A stretch of DNA of 64,000 nucleotides, taken from Paulownia fortunei (Eukaryota; Streptophyta; Magnoliopsida; Lamiales; Paulowniaceae). Below, one piece after another: positions 12,726 to 22,306 of the stretch. The stretch lies in contig CM033107.1 in assembly GCA_019321725.1 (NCBI GenBank), positions 13,445,445 through 13,509,444 on the forward strand. Direction: 5' to 3'. The position numbers were made by a program, and so were the translations under genes. Below the pieces are notes generated by a model that was not told the origin of the DNA, ran no database searches, and saw nothing but the letters and a program-made list of their open reading frames with translations. Position 1 is the stretch's first letter; the number at the start of each line of letters is the position of its first letter.

Positions 12726-13235
12726 GTCACTATAGGGATATAGGATTTTGTACATGCAGTATTATAGACGTGATTGTTGAAAGCTAGAAGAAGTCACAAA
12801 GCTCAATACACCATTAGTTAGTTAAATTCGTTATAGGGATACAACAATCTATTTTCTGGTGATAGATTTGATATATCTTAGGAAATAATATCATATATTA
12901 ATAAAGAATGTCACACAACTAAACATTAATCTTAACCACGTACTTGTGAAATTTATAATAACAAAGACTGGTAATCTATAATCTTGACATCTTTTCTATC
13001 TTGAATTCTATCCCCTACACTCCTTGATCTTATTTTTTGTTATTTTTTGTTTATTTGTTTGTTTAAGCTTTTAATCGACCAACCAACTCATTGATTCGGT
13101 CAAATGGAGTCAGATAGTCTAGATTCGGTACTTGCTCACACATATCTTTGGGACATGACAACCTTTCTTATCTCTCTATACTAAAACTTGATATTGTGCA
13201 CTTGTGGTAGGATTGTGTAAATCGACAACACATCA
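12726..13235 (+). mobile_element. Athila/Tat-type LTR, right part
   Basis: Continuation of the LTR begun at 8422. The last ~200 bp resembles the ends of Athila/Tat LTRs and closes with CATCA at 13235, like the ATCA ends at 24710 and 45214. One GTCAC of the target duplication marks its left edge. Confidence 0.5.
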
Positions 13236-14216
13236 TAAATTCAAAAAAACGAGAGATGGAGGATAAAATTTTGGTGGCATCCCCTACACATTTTGGTGCC
13301 TATTTACCCTACAAGAAGTGTTTCAAGTGAAATCAAAACTTTTGGGTAAGCCACGACCAAGGTTAAGACCGATCATGTAAGGTAAGGCCCATTTAGAGAA
13401 AATCAAACCACTTGAAATGGGATGATCAAATGTCAACACAAGCACTACTTGGGCAAAGGTAATGAGCATAAGATGTTTAAATTCCATTTTTCTTTTCCCA
13501 ATTAGAGGTAATAAATTCAAGCTAACGACTATAACTTAGAACTGCTCTATCTTTCCTTAGCTTTTGAATGATTTCTAGTTAGTATTGAAGCATATTCCCT
13601 TTCTAGATTTACGCATATGCAGCTTTCCATTGTTTAGTTATTGCTTTGCTTTTGTTTTTACTTTGTTTCTACCCCTTCTTCTTTGTTTTCCTCTTTTTTT
13701 GGTTGTAGGTTTCCATCTCCTTGGTGGTGCGCGGATTTTTCATGGACTCCAAAGAAATTATGCTCGATGATGCACATCTACTTAAAAGGGGTATTTCATT
13801 ACCCCATTTTGCTCTTTATTGCTTTCAATATTGAGGACAATGTTGCATTTAAGTTTGGGGTGGAAATTATGTTTTACAGAAATTTAAGCTAATTTTTTCA
13901 ATTTTTGTTGGTGAATTTTTGTGATCTTATATGACTTGTGTGATGAAGTCCAATAGCAAGCATGTTTTTGTGGACAAACTTGAGTAGGTTCATGTTTGAG
14001 ATTGAATTATTTATCTTGATGACCGAGAGCCTCTGATGAAACTTGATTAATATTGTATAAAGTTTAGGGAAAAGAAAGATTGCTAATTTTGTAACATGGT
14101 GATTCTTGTGTATAGTTAGTCTTTGTCATGAACGATAAATCTTCATTGAGTAGGTTGCGTAAAAATCTTGTGAATTACATGTTACTTGGTATTGGATTTC
14201 ACTGAGTACGTCAATT
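13236..14216 (+). mobile_element. Athila/Tat internal remnant with polypurine-type motif, no intact gene
   Basis: No gag or pol domain is recognised. At 13833-13863 the sequence GAGGACAATGTTGCATTTAAG is followed by TTTGGGGTGG. This is the conserved untranslated motif upstream of the 3' LTR in Athila/Tat elements; the same motif occurs inverted near 35060-35100. The LTR end at 13235 is therefore joined almost directly to the 3' non-coding part, implying that gag-pol was deleted. The remainder (13870-14216) is AT-rich with nothing else supportable. Confidence 0.5.
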
Positions 14217-14996
14217 ATTGGCTAAACATTGCGGGTACTTATGGGCGAGTGTTGGGGCTCCATGCAGACTGGTGTTTAATGTTTGCTAAGTGTTGCGCGC
14301 AAGGAGGTGCATCATTAGATTGCAAGTGTACAACATCGTGTGCACAAGTATCTCAACAACAGGTAACCAGTGTGTGTGATTTCTCGACAGCTGGCGAAAA
14401 ACTTGGAGCTGACATGCATGGGAACTTTAGATAGCATGCGAATAGGTAGCAAAAGCACCAAAAGTGCTGGCTAGGTAGTAGACGGTTGACCCATTGTTTG
14501 GACATATGGATGATGACCCAACTGACAGTTTCCAGGCGTGTGATAGACAATATGGGTGATTCTTGGTGGTTGGTGGCCCAGCCAGCTGTCCGATACATGG
14601 TAGATGGTGGTAGTGGCTGACTAGGAGTTTTTCCACATGGTGGTATTTGATTAGCCAGTTCTCCATGTAATGGCAGATGTCCACTACAGTGTTTTTGTTA
14701 CCTATATCTTGTTGGCTATAGATCTATACATTTTTAGAGAGCATTGTGTGCAGGCCATTAGCAAGACTTATTATAGAAATTGATGAATATATAGGGTTGG
14801 GTTTTTTCATAATTACTATGTTACTTTACATTTTGTGCATGTGTGTGTGTGTGGCTTACATAAAACACTACACTCAGAACAGATTTAAACATGAGAGTGT
14901 GTAAAGAAGAGTTGGCTGACTGGTTGGTGCGTAATCAGGCCTACGGTGGGTAGAAAAGTAGGCAAAAATTTTATAGCTTCGGACACCCCTATGACA
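14217..14996 (+). mobile_element. chromovirus 5' LTR, truncated (3' part only)
   Basis: It aligns with 19577-20354, from TTGGCTA..TTGCGGGYACTTATGG to GGACACCC..GTGACA/ATGACA, including a GT-rich microsatellite near 14838-14855. The first ~670 bp present in the 3' LTR (18906-19576) is missing here. It ends in ATGACA at 14996 directly before a primer site. The two LTR copies differ at many positions, so the insertion is old. Confidence 0.8.
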
Positions 14997-15012
14997 AGTG
15001 GTATCAAAGCCC
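14997..15012 (+). other. primer-binding site, tRNA-Met type
   Basis: AGTGGTATCAAAGCCCC directly after the LTR matches the plant consensus TGGTATCAGAGCC with one change. It would prime minus-strand DNA synthesis from initiator tRNA-Met. Confidence 0.75.
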
Positions 15013-15099
15013 CATTGGGTTTTGATCTATGCATTTTGGTGAGGATATAGAGGGTTGAGGGCTTACTTGGACTGCTGTTGGAGTCTCCAACAATGGCTA

Positions 15100-15985
15100 T
15101 TTTCCAGCAAATTTGATACCTACAACAATTGGTCAAAACTTTGCAAAAATTAATGGGGGACTTGCCCGAATTCGTTGAGGGATAAATTATTTCAGTGGTT
15201 GAGGATGTGAGTATCATTATCAATACTATTGATTTGAAAATTGATGTTGTGAACATAGAATTATGTGTTCTAAAGTAGGTCGTGGGTGTTGGTTCCCCGA
15301 AAGATAGGGTCGTCTTTTCCAAGGTTAAAATGCCCGAACCCAAACCCTTTGGCAGTACTAAAAGTGCCAAAGAGTTGGAGAACTTCCTCTTGGACATGGA
15401 AATGTATTTCTGCACATGTCCCAGATGCTGAGAAGGTCTCCATCACTAGTATGTACCTTGCTGGTGATGCTAAATTATGGTGGCGTACCCATCTTTCAGA
15501 CGACACTGGTGCAAATCGTGATAAGATTGAAATGTGGGATATTTTGAAGAAGGAATTGAAGAAACAATTTCTTCCACGCAATATTTCGTGGCTTGGCATA
15601 TGGGAGATGTTGGAGGAAGACCAGCTACTCAACTTCTTGATCGGATTACAGACTTAGGTCTAAGTCAAACTTCGTAGGCAAGAGGTCAAGGATCTGCCAT
15701 TCGCCATTATTGTTGCTGACTGATTGGTAGATTTTAGAGTGGATGGTGGCCTAGATTTTGAATGTAAATAAAAGGATTCTGGGAATGATAAGGGGAAAAC
15801 TGGCAAGACGGGTAAGGAGAGAAAGTTTAAGAAAAAAAAGACCAAAGAGGTGATGGTGACCAAGTCTAAAGAGTCTTAACCTATGGTGGACAGGATGTGA
15901 AAAGGTTGTTACCTTTGCGATGGTGATCACCAGATACGAGATTGCCCCAAACATGGAAAGTTGAATGCCTTTCTTACTAAAATAC
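15100..15985 (+). pseudogene. chromovirus gag remnant with zinc knuckle
   Basis: Gag core motifs are visible: P-N-P-x-x-x-G-S-T-K-S-A-K-E-L-E-N-F-L (frame-shifted parts near 15330-15400), then Y-L-A-G-D-A-K-L-W-W-R-T-H-L (about 15450-15500) and W-D-I-L-K-K-E-L-K-K-Q-F-L-P (15537-15580). A zinc knuckle of CX2CX3HX4C type is at 15907-15945, a spacing I believe is usual for this gag family. Between them a lysine-rich linker is recognisable. Several stops and frameshifts break it. The family role is packaging of element RNA in a virus-like particle. Sequence after the knuckle is cut by the antisense copia block at about 15990. Confidence 0.8.
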
Positions 15986-15989
15986 AATG

Positions 15990-17600
15990 CTAGGTATCAC
16001 ACCGAACTCTTGAATGAAGTTTTTAATCCATACTGCTTACTTTGCTGCATCCAATGCTGCAACATATTTTGCCTCAGTGGTTGAGTCAGCTGTGGTCGAC
16101 TGCTTGGAACTCTTCCAAGAGACCGCGCTGCCATTAAGACAAAATATATACCTCGATATGGATCTAAAGTCTTCCGTATCCGACTGAAAACTTATATTCG
16201 AGAAGCCTTTAACTTCTAGTTCTCCTCCGCCATTACAAGAAATAGATCCTTAGTTCTTCTTAAGTTCTTAAGGATCCCTTTTACTACTATCCAGTATCTC
16301 TCACCAGGGTCGGATTGGTAATGACTTGTAACACTTAAAGCGTATGCCATATCCGGCCTTGTACATAGCATAGCATATATTATGCTCCCTATAACAGAAG
16401 CATAGGGTATTTTAGTCATGGTGAGTCTATCCTCTTCTGACTATGGAGCCATAGACTTCGAGAGATGCACACCTTGACTGATCGAGACAAATCCCTTCTT
16501 GGACTTTTCCACAGAAAACCTTCTCAAAATTTTATCTATGTATGAAGATTAGGAGAGCCCCAAGAGCATCTTCAATCTATCTCTATAGATTCATATTTCC
16601 AATACGTAAGAAGCATCTCCCATGTCCTTCATGGAGAACTAAGCAGATAACCATGCTTTCGTGCACTCTAATGAATCTCTCTCATTCCCAATGAGGAGAA
16701 TGTCATCAACGTAAAGCACTAAGAATTGTACTGACCTCCTACTGACCTTTTTGTACACACAGGATTCATACACATTTTTTATGAAGCCAAATATTTTGAC
16801 TGTCTCATCAAAACATATGTTCCAACTTTGGGATGCTTGTTTGAGTCCATAAATTGATCTCTGGAGTTTGCAAACCTTTTGCTCGCTTCTACTAGATATA
16901 AAGCTTTGTGGTTGCTCCATATAAATTTCTTTATCAATGTCACCATTGAGAAAGGCGGTCTTTACATCCATTTGTCATATTTCGTAGTCATAATATGCAG
17001 CTATGGCAAGTATTATCCTAATGGATTTTGACATCGCTATAGGTAAAAAGGTTTCCTCAAAATCAATCCCCAGCCTTTAGGTATAACCCTTAGCCACTAG
17101 CCGAGCCTACAAGTCAATACCTCTCCATCTGCTCTAACTTTCACTTATAGATCTATTTTCAACCAACGAGTACTATACCTTCAGGTGGATCTACCAAGGT
17201 GCAAACCTTGTTAGAGTACATGGAGTCCATTTTGGATTTCATGGCATTTAGCCAACATCCCGAATCTATATCTAATAAAGCCTCCACATAGGTCTTTAGA
17301 TCTCCATCCGAACTCTCTGCTTCATGAAGGAATCCGAACTATTCGGATTGCCTCTTCACTCACAAAGACCTTTTTGGAGGGTGTACAAAAGGGTTCTGGT
17401 TCATGATTTGCTTCTACCACTTATGGAATTTGATGATCATCGTTTACTTCATCAAGTTCTATGATAATGCCTTTTCTATCTAATGGAAACTCCTTTTCAA
17501 AAAATGTGGCATTCCTAGAAACAAACACGTTTTGTTTTGAAGGATCATAAAAGTAATAACCCAAAGACTCTTTTGGCTATCCCATAAACTTGCACAAGTT
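15990..17600 (-). pseudogene. antisense copia pol fragment replacing chromovirus protease-RT
   Basis: Read on the minus strand it runs from integrase C-terminus (17600-17400), through RT, to RNase H (about 16000-16130). RT motifs include M-D-V-K-T-A-F-L-N-G-D-I (16935-16971), Y-G-L-K-Q-A-S (around 16840) and intact YVDD (16702-16713), followed by I-L-L-I-G-N. The RNase H end shows S-K-Q-S-T-T and A-E-A-K-Y-V-A-A-type codons. Frames are broken but better preserved than copia A and B. There are no LTRs, primer site or gag on either side, so only a pol piece is present. It sits exactly where the host chromovirus should have protease, RT and RNase H. Confidence 0.8.
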
Positions 17601-18720
17601 GGCTGCAGTGGGCTGGTCACCCGAGCAATGAGAGGATGCTTGCATTATTATCCCATTGGTACTAATGACCAAAAATAAAAAAAGAATATTGAGGCGTACA
17701 TCAAGACTTGTTTAGTGTGCCAACTATACAAGTTAGAAAGGAAGAAATAGGCAAGATTGTTGTAGCCCCAGCCCATTCCAGAAAGACCATAGCAGTCCGT
17801 CTCCATGGATCTTGTCTTTGGATTTCCTAAAGTAAATGGTATGACTTCTATTTTTGTTATTATTGATTGATTTTCAAAATGTGGTGTGTTTATTACTATT
17901 CTTAATGCTTGTCCTACTGAAGTTGCTGTTGAGTTATTCTTTAAAAATATGATTTAAGTATTTTGTTATTCTGGAGGATATTGTGAGTGACAGGGATACG
18001 CGCTTCACTGGCTGGTTCTGGACAACTTTGTTTAATATGATAGGAATGGAGTTGAAGTTTTTCACTGCCAATCATCCTCAAACTGATGGTCAGATAAAAA
18101 GGATAAATCAGCTGCTGGAAGAGTACTCGAGATACTATGTTTCTGCAAGTTAGAAATATTGGGTTAGTTTGTTGGATATGGCTCAGTTTTGTTACAATTT
18201 GCATAAGTCGTTGGCGTCAGGCATGAGTCCATTTGAATTAGTATATGGACAACAACCTATGATGCCCCATGAGATTGCAATGCAGTGCATGGTTGGAAAC
18301 TGTCATGCTATCTATCATTTTGCAAGGGCAAAATAGGAGTCGCTTGATGAAGCCAAGAATAGTTTGGCTATAGCCCAACACATAATGAAAAAAGTATACT
18401 GATAAGAGAGGGTAGATGGCATGTGGAATTTAGTGTGGGAGAGCAGATTTTGCTGAAGCTGACTACACAAATTTGGTAAATTATTAGTTCCAAAATAGTT
18501 CATCAAAGGTTGATCCTTATATATGATGGTCTATTTGAAGTCTTGAGTAAAGTGGACAATGTGGCTTACCGATTGGAGTTATCGGATAGGTTAAAAATCC
18601 ACTTAATATTTTGTAAAAGTTTTTTGAAAAAGTACAATAAAGATACTGGGGATACTTCATGTGTACAGGCGTGGCATACCCCGCTTGTAGCTGATGTGAG
18701 TATGAAAATGAGGTTTCAAA
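17600..18720 (+). pseudogene. chromovirus integrase remnant
   Basis: Resumption of the host chromovirus. Around 17720-17745 a C-x-x-C pair (L-V-x-C-A-N/C-Q) marks the zinc-binding end. The core shows I-V-S-D-R-D-T-R-F (about 17980-18010), H-P-Q-T-D-G-Q (18073-18093) and S-P-F-E-L-V-Y-G-Q-Q-P (18226-18258). The residue 36 after the second catalytic Asp should be Glu, but codon 18097-18099 is AAA (Lys), so the DDE site is destroyed. Stops occur at several places. A C-terminal segment (18540-18620) resembles the V-A-Y-R-L-x-L and I-H-x-x-F region. Confidence 0.8.
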
Positions 18721-18890
18721 GATCCTTGATGACCGAACCATGGGATAAAGTAAGAAGAATAGGAGGGCAGATTACTTGGTTCGCTGGAAAGGTAAGTTTA
18801 AGTCAAATGCTACTTGGGAATGGGATGTTAACTTATGGTAGTTGAAAAGAAAATTAATGATTACTGAGTTTCTAAGGACATCGGGTTCTT
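18720..18890 (+). pseudogene. chromodomain at the integrase C-terminus
   Basis: A frame at about 18766-18840 reads D-Y-L-V-R-W-K-G followed by A-T-W-E-W, the chromodomain signature of chromoviruses. In the family this domain directs integration to particular chromatin. A serine/glycine-rich tail runs to the LTR at 18906. It is in a different frame from the preceding integrase, so a frameshift separates them. Confidence 0.7.
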
Positions 18891-18905
18891 CTAGTGGGGG
18901 AGGTC

Positions 18906-20354
18906 TGTTAGCCCCATAGAGCGTCAGGTGCCCTGGCATGGTAGGCTTGCATGCCAATGGGCGACGGGTACAAGCATGGTACGGCATCAGATTTTAGCTA
19001 AGTATTGGTACCTTGGCACGGGTTTCTAGAAGCACATGGCACATTGAAATATGGGTATTTAGCAATATTGAGGTTTATAATATGCGTTGGAAAAGTATTG
19101 AACTTGGTGACTTAGTCACTCGTTGGGTAATGGGTAGGAGTGCATGGCGGGAGGCCAGCATAGTGGGGTATCAATGCTGGGCATAGGTCGGGTGGTCCGA
19201 AACACAACTGGAGTTAGGACTTGGCAATGGTTATAAGCATCAATAAGGTCACGTTGGTGCAAATGATGGCTTGATCAGAGGTTTACATGTTGAGATGTGT
19301 CGGGTTTACTTTCTCAAACTTTTAATGTCTACTGCTGTTATAAGAAAAAATATTTTTAAGCCTATTATAAAGAGGAAGGAGTCCTTGGAGGACCTTCCCA
19401 CCTAGCAGCCCCTAGGGCTCAACCATGGCTCGAAATAACTTGGTGGGGTGCACTATGGCTCGATCTAGAGTCCATCGTAGGTCGACCCATTCCCATCAGG
19501 TAGCAGTGTTGGCTGTTGGGCACGCAGTGGCACACCGTGCCATGTGGGTCGTGTGAGCATCATGTGGCAATGTGTTGGTTGTTGGCTAGATGTTGCGGGC
19601 ACTTATGGGAGAGTGTTGAGGCACCATGCACATTGGTGTTTGACGCAAGGAGCTATGGCATCAAGTCATCAGTGTGTAGTATCAAGTGGCAAGTGTGCTC
19701 AAGTGTTTCGATAGCGAGTAACCAATGTGCGTGATTTCTCGACAGCTAGCGGAAAACTTGGACCCATTGTGTGCGGGAACTTCAGATAGCATGCGAATGA
19801 GTGGCGGGTATGCTAAAAGTACTCGACCAGGTGGCAGACGGTTGACCCAATGCTTGGACACATGGATGATGACCCTGATGACGGTTTCCAGGCATGTGAC
19901 AGATATGTGGAGACGATTCTTGGTGGTTAGTGGCCAAGCTAACCGCCCGACACATGGCAGATGGTGGCAATAGCTGACTGGCAGTTTTGCCACATGGTGG
20001 TATTTGATTGGCCCATTTCCCATGCAGTGGTGGATATCCACTGGAGTGTTTCTTGTTGCCTATATCTTGTTGATTATGGACGTGCACACTTTTAGAGAAT
20101 GTAGTGTGCAGGCCATTGGCAATACTCCTTGTAGAAAATGAGAAATATATAGGGTTAGGTTTTTCTATAATTACTGTGTTTCTTTATGTTTTATGCATGT
20201 GTGTGTGTGTATCTTACATAAAATACTACACTTAGAAAAATTTTAAACACGTGAGTGTGTGAGGGAGAGTTGGATGACTGGTTAGTACGCAATTAGACCG
20301 TACGGTGGGTGGAAAAGTAGGCAAAAATTTATAACTTCGGACACCCTTGTGACA
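18906..20354 (+). mobile_element. chromovirus 3' LTR, about 1.45 kb
   Basis: Starts TGTTAGCCCCATAG after a G-rich purine run (AGTGGGGGAGG, 18893-18903) and ends CTTGTGACA at 20354. Its last ~780 bp matches the truncated 5' LTR ending at 14996. It is GC-richer than the surroundings (for example 19380-19560). A GT microsatellite lies near 20196-20210. No target duplication can be tested because the 5' LTR has lost its start. Confidence 0.8.
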
Positions 20355-21231
20355 CCTACCATGATAACATCATTATCACTACCTACCCCACTGGGCCTTT
20401 TGCAAAGAATTATATATGCAATGCGTATGAATGTCCACCATTCAACTTCGACTTCATTTCTTGTAGCTCACTATACCTACCCTTGTACATTGAAAAACCA
20501 TTAATTTCCCCAAGAGAGCCAAATGTGTGACTTCGTGTGCACGATTTTGTGTAGGGATTATATGGAGACAATTGGGCATACAAATGAATGCATTTAGGTG
20601 GTATGGGCATCAAATATATGCATATAAGTCATGACAACTCATGGAAATAAAAAGAAACAACTTTGGGGTTGTGAAAGCAAAAAAGTTGAAATGAAGATTT
20701 TGGATTCATGAAAAAAAAGAGAAAGAAAAAGAAGAAAAGGAGTTGAAAAAGAAAAGGGAAAAAAAGCATGAATCCCAAATGAAAAATATAAAAAATTTAA
20801 AAAGTGACAAGGGATAAGGGGAGTGAGATTTTACGTGCTACATATTATGCTCTCTTACTTTGCTTTATCCTGACCATTTCTTTGTAGCCAAGACCTAGGC
20901 CTTATGTTACAAGCTTATTTGAATTTTTTATCTATATTTTCTAATGTCTACTTTAGTGAAGAAGGTGTATGAAACGTTACCCTATGGAACACCTAAAACT
21001 TCTTTGCTTAGATCATGAGAGTCATTGGTTGAATAATTCACACCAAAAATGCATGCATGAAGCTTGAATTTGACTCCACACATAAGTTCAAAATTCGTGA
21101 CTAGATTGATGGATCACAAGTTTTGTAGTATTAGTTGATTAGCTTTATGACAAACCTTTAAACTCGTGTGCAATACAAAACCATTAGGTAATATGTTGGT
21201 TGATCAATTTGAACCATTCATGATCAAATTA
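20355..21231 (+). mobile_element. Athila/Tat 3' non-coding remnant, no gene
   Basis: AT-rich sequence with an A/G-rich tract (20700-20770) and blocks typical in style of the region between pol and the 3' LTR of Athila/Tat elements. It is probably the continuation of 13236-14216 on the far side of the chromovirus. No coding domain, RNA gene or regulatory site can be supported. Confidence 0.4.
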
Positions 21232-21780
21232 TGTAACACCCCCAACACTAAATATAGATATTGATATAACAATAATTTTGACAAAGTAGCACATGTGTGT
21301 GCATGTGTGTATATATATATATATATTTTGTCAAATGTAGTACTTTGAGAAAAAACAGTAAAATATTTTCTCACATATAACCCTGTATATAGAAAATCAT
21401 TGTTTATATAAAACACAACACCCATCACAATCACGCTATTCTCAGTCTTATTTACTATAAAATTTCAAGAGTAATATAGGACACGACATCCCAAAGTTAT
21501 AATACAATAGACTCAAAAATTAAAATAATAACCTATACTTTCGGAAGAAGTAAGGACATTTTGCATTTTGTAACCCTTAACATATAGACAATAATTTACA
21601 CAATAATAATGATTGTAAAAATTAGAATATGCCCACAACACAACTCAGTAGGTCGTCATCCATGTACACTGATCCTCAAAATCTGTAGGAACCCTAATGG
21701 CTTGCCCAGTAAGTCCATGGTATCAAGTATCACGAGACTCACCTACTATGTCTATGCATTGTACTTTCAAATGAATTTTT
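21232..21780 (-). mobile_element. antisense LTR fragment (copy iii) with internal deletion, ends at gap
   Basis: Starts TGTAACACCCCCAACAC at 21232 and follows copy ii (9721 onward) closely. It then jumps from ACTCACCTAC to TATGTCTATGCATTG. In copy ii these lie at about 10261 and 10751, so ~490 bp is missing, with a shared TAC at the joint. The LTR reaches the N run at 21781 and does not resume on the other side. A (TA)n run is at 21311-21326. The five bases before it are AATTA; no partner can be checked. Confidence 0.8.
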
Positions 21781-21880
21781 NNNNNNNNNNNNNNNNNNNN
21801 NNNNNNNNNNNNNNNNNNNNNNNNNNNNNNNNNNNNNNNNNNNNNNNNNNNNNNNNNNNNNNNNNNNNNNNNNNNNNNNN
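21781..21880. other. assembly gap (100 N)
   Basis: Exactly 100 N, so the length is probably a placeholder. The LTR to its left does not continue on its right, so real sequence is missing here. Confidence 0.98.
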
Positions 21881-22108
21881 TGCATGTGGATGCTTGCAAT
21901 GACCTAGCTTGTTTCATTGTACTATTTTGAGTTGACGCTCGTCTTTGTCAGTCTGCTTACGAGACTTAAGATTTTTGCTAGAAATATATGTGTTTTGTTG
22001 ATGTTTCACTGGGCTTCGTTCCACAGTCTCTTCTAGGTTTTGCATGTTGTTTTAAAATGTTTCCATAGGTCGTGGGTCAAGGTCTGTTGAAGGCTTAGAT
22101 GTGAGTAA
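21881..22108. other. unclassified sequence, nothing recognised
   Basis: No coding domain, terminal repeat or similarity to the rest of the window was seen. It lies between the gap and the minisatellite. Confidence 0.5.
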
Positions 22109-22306
22109 GGCATACGTCATGGACTACTTTTTGGCAGCCTCTTACTGACTGTCGTATGAAGGCATTTTCACATACCACATCCCATGGCCTCTTACTAACA
22201 ACCTTTTTGCATGTTGGGCATACGCTATAGACTACATTGTACAACCTCTTACTAACAAATCTTAGTGTATGGGGTATGCACCATGGATTTAGTTGCACAA
22301 CCTCTT
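22109..22306 (+). repeat. 56-bp minisatellite, left part
   Basis: Units start GGCATACG or similar at 22109, 22161, 22217 and 22273, each carrying CCTCTTACTAACAACC in its middle. Units 2 and 3 are 56 bp, unit 1 is about 52 bp, and unit 4 is cut at 22306 by the Athila element. The array resumes at 45215. Confidence 0.85.

Noticed and set aside
14186..14684. Open frames of 81-85 codons in the chromovirus LTR, similar to ones at 19682-20087
   Set aside because: The similarity reflects LTR duplication; frames differ between copies and no domain is visible.
14885..15632. Long minus-strand open frames (176 and 120 codons)
   Set aside because: They overlap the chromovirus LTR end, primer site and gag, which are clear on the + strand; these are opposite-strand shadows.
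18510..18845. 111-codon open frame on +
   Set aside because: It is partly out of frame with the integrase and chromodomain motifs; I annotate the motif-bearing frames instead of one protein.
21609..21917. Open frames crossing the N run
   Set aside because: They consist of undefined residues; artefacts of the gap. The same holds for 55267-55467.
22095..22298. 67-codon minus-strand open frame across the minisatellite
   Set aside because: The unit is 56 bp, not a multiple of three, so a repeated protein is not encoded; the opening is chance.
22109..22306. CRISPR-like array
   Set aside because: The repeats are contiguous 56-bp units with no variable spacers, in plant DNA; it is a minisatellite.
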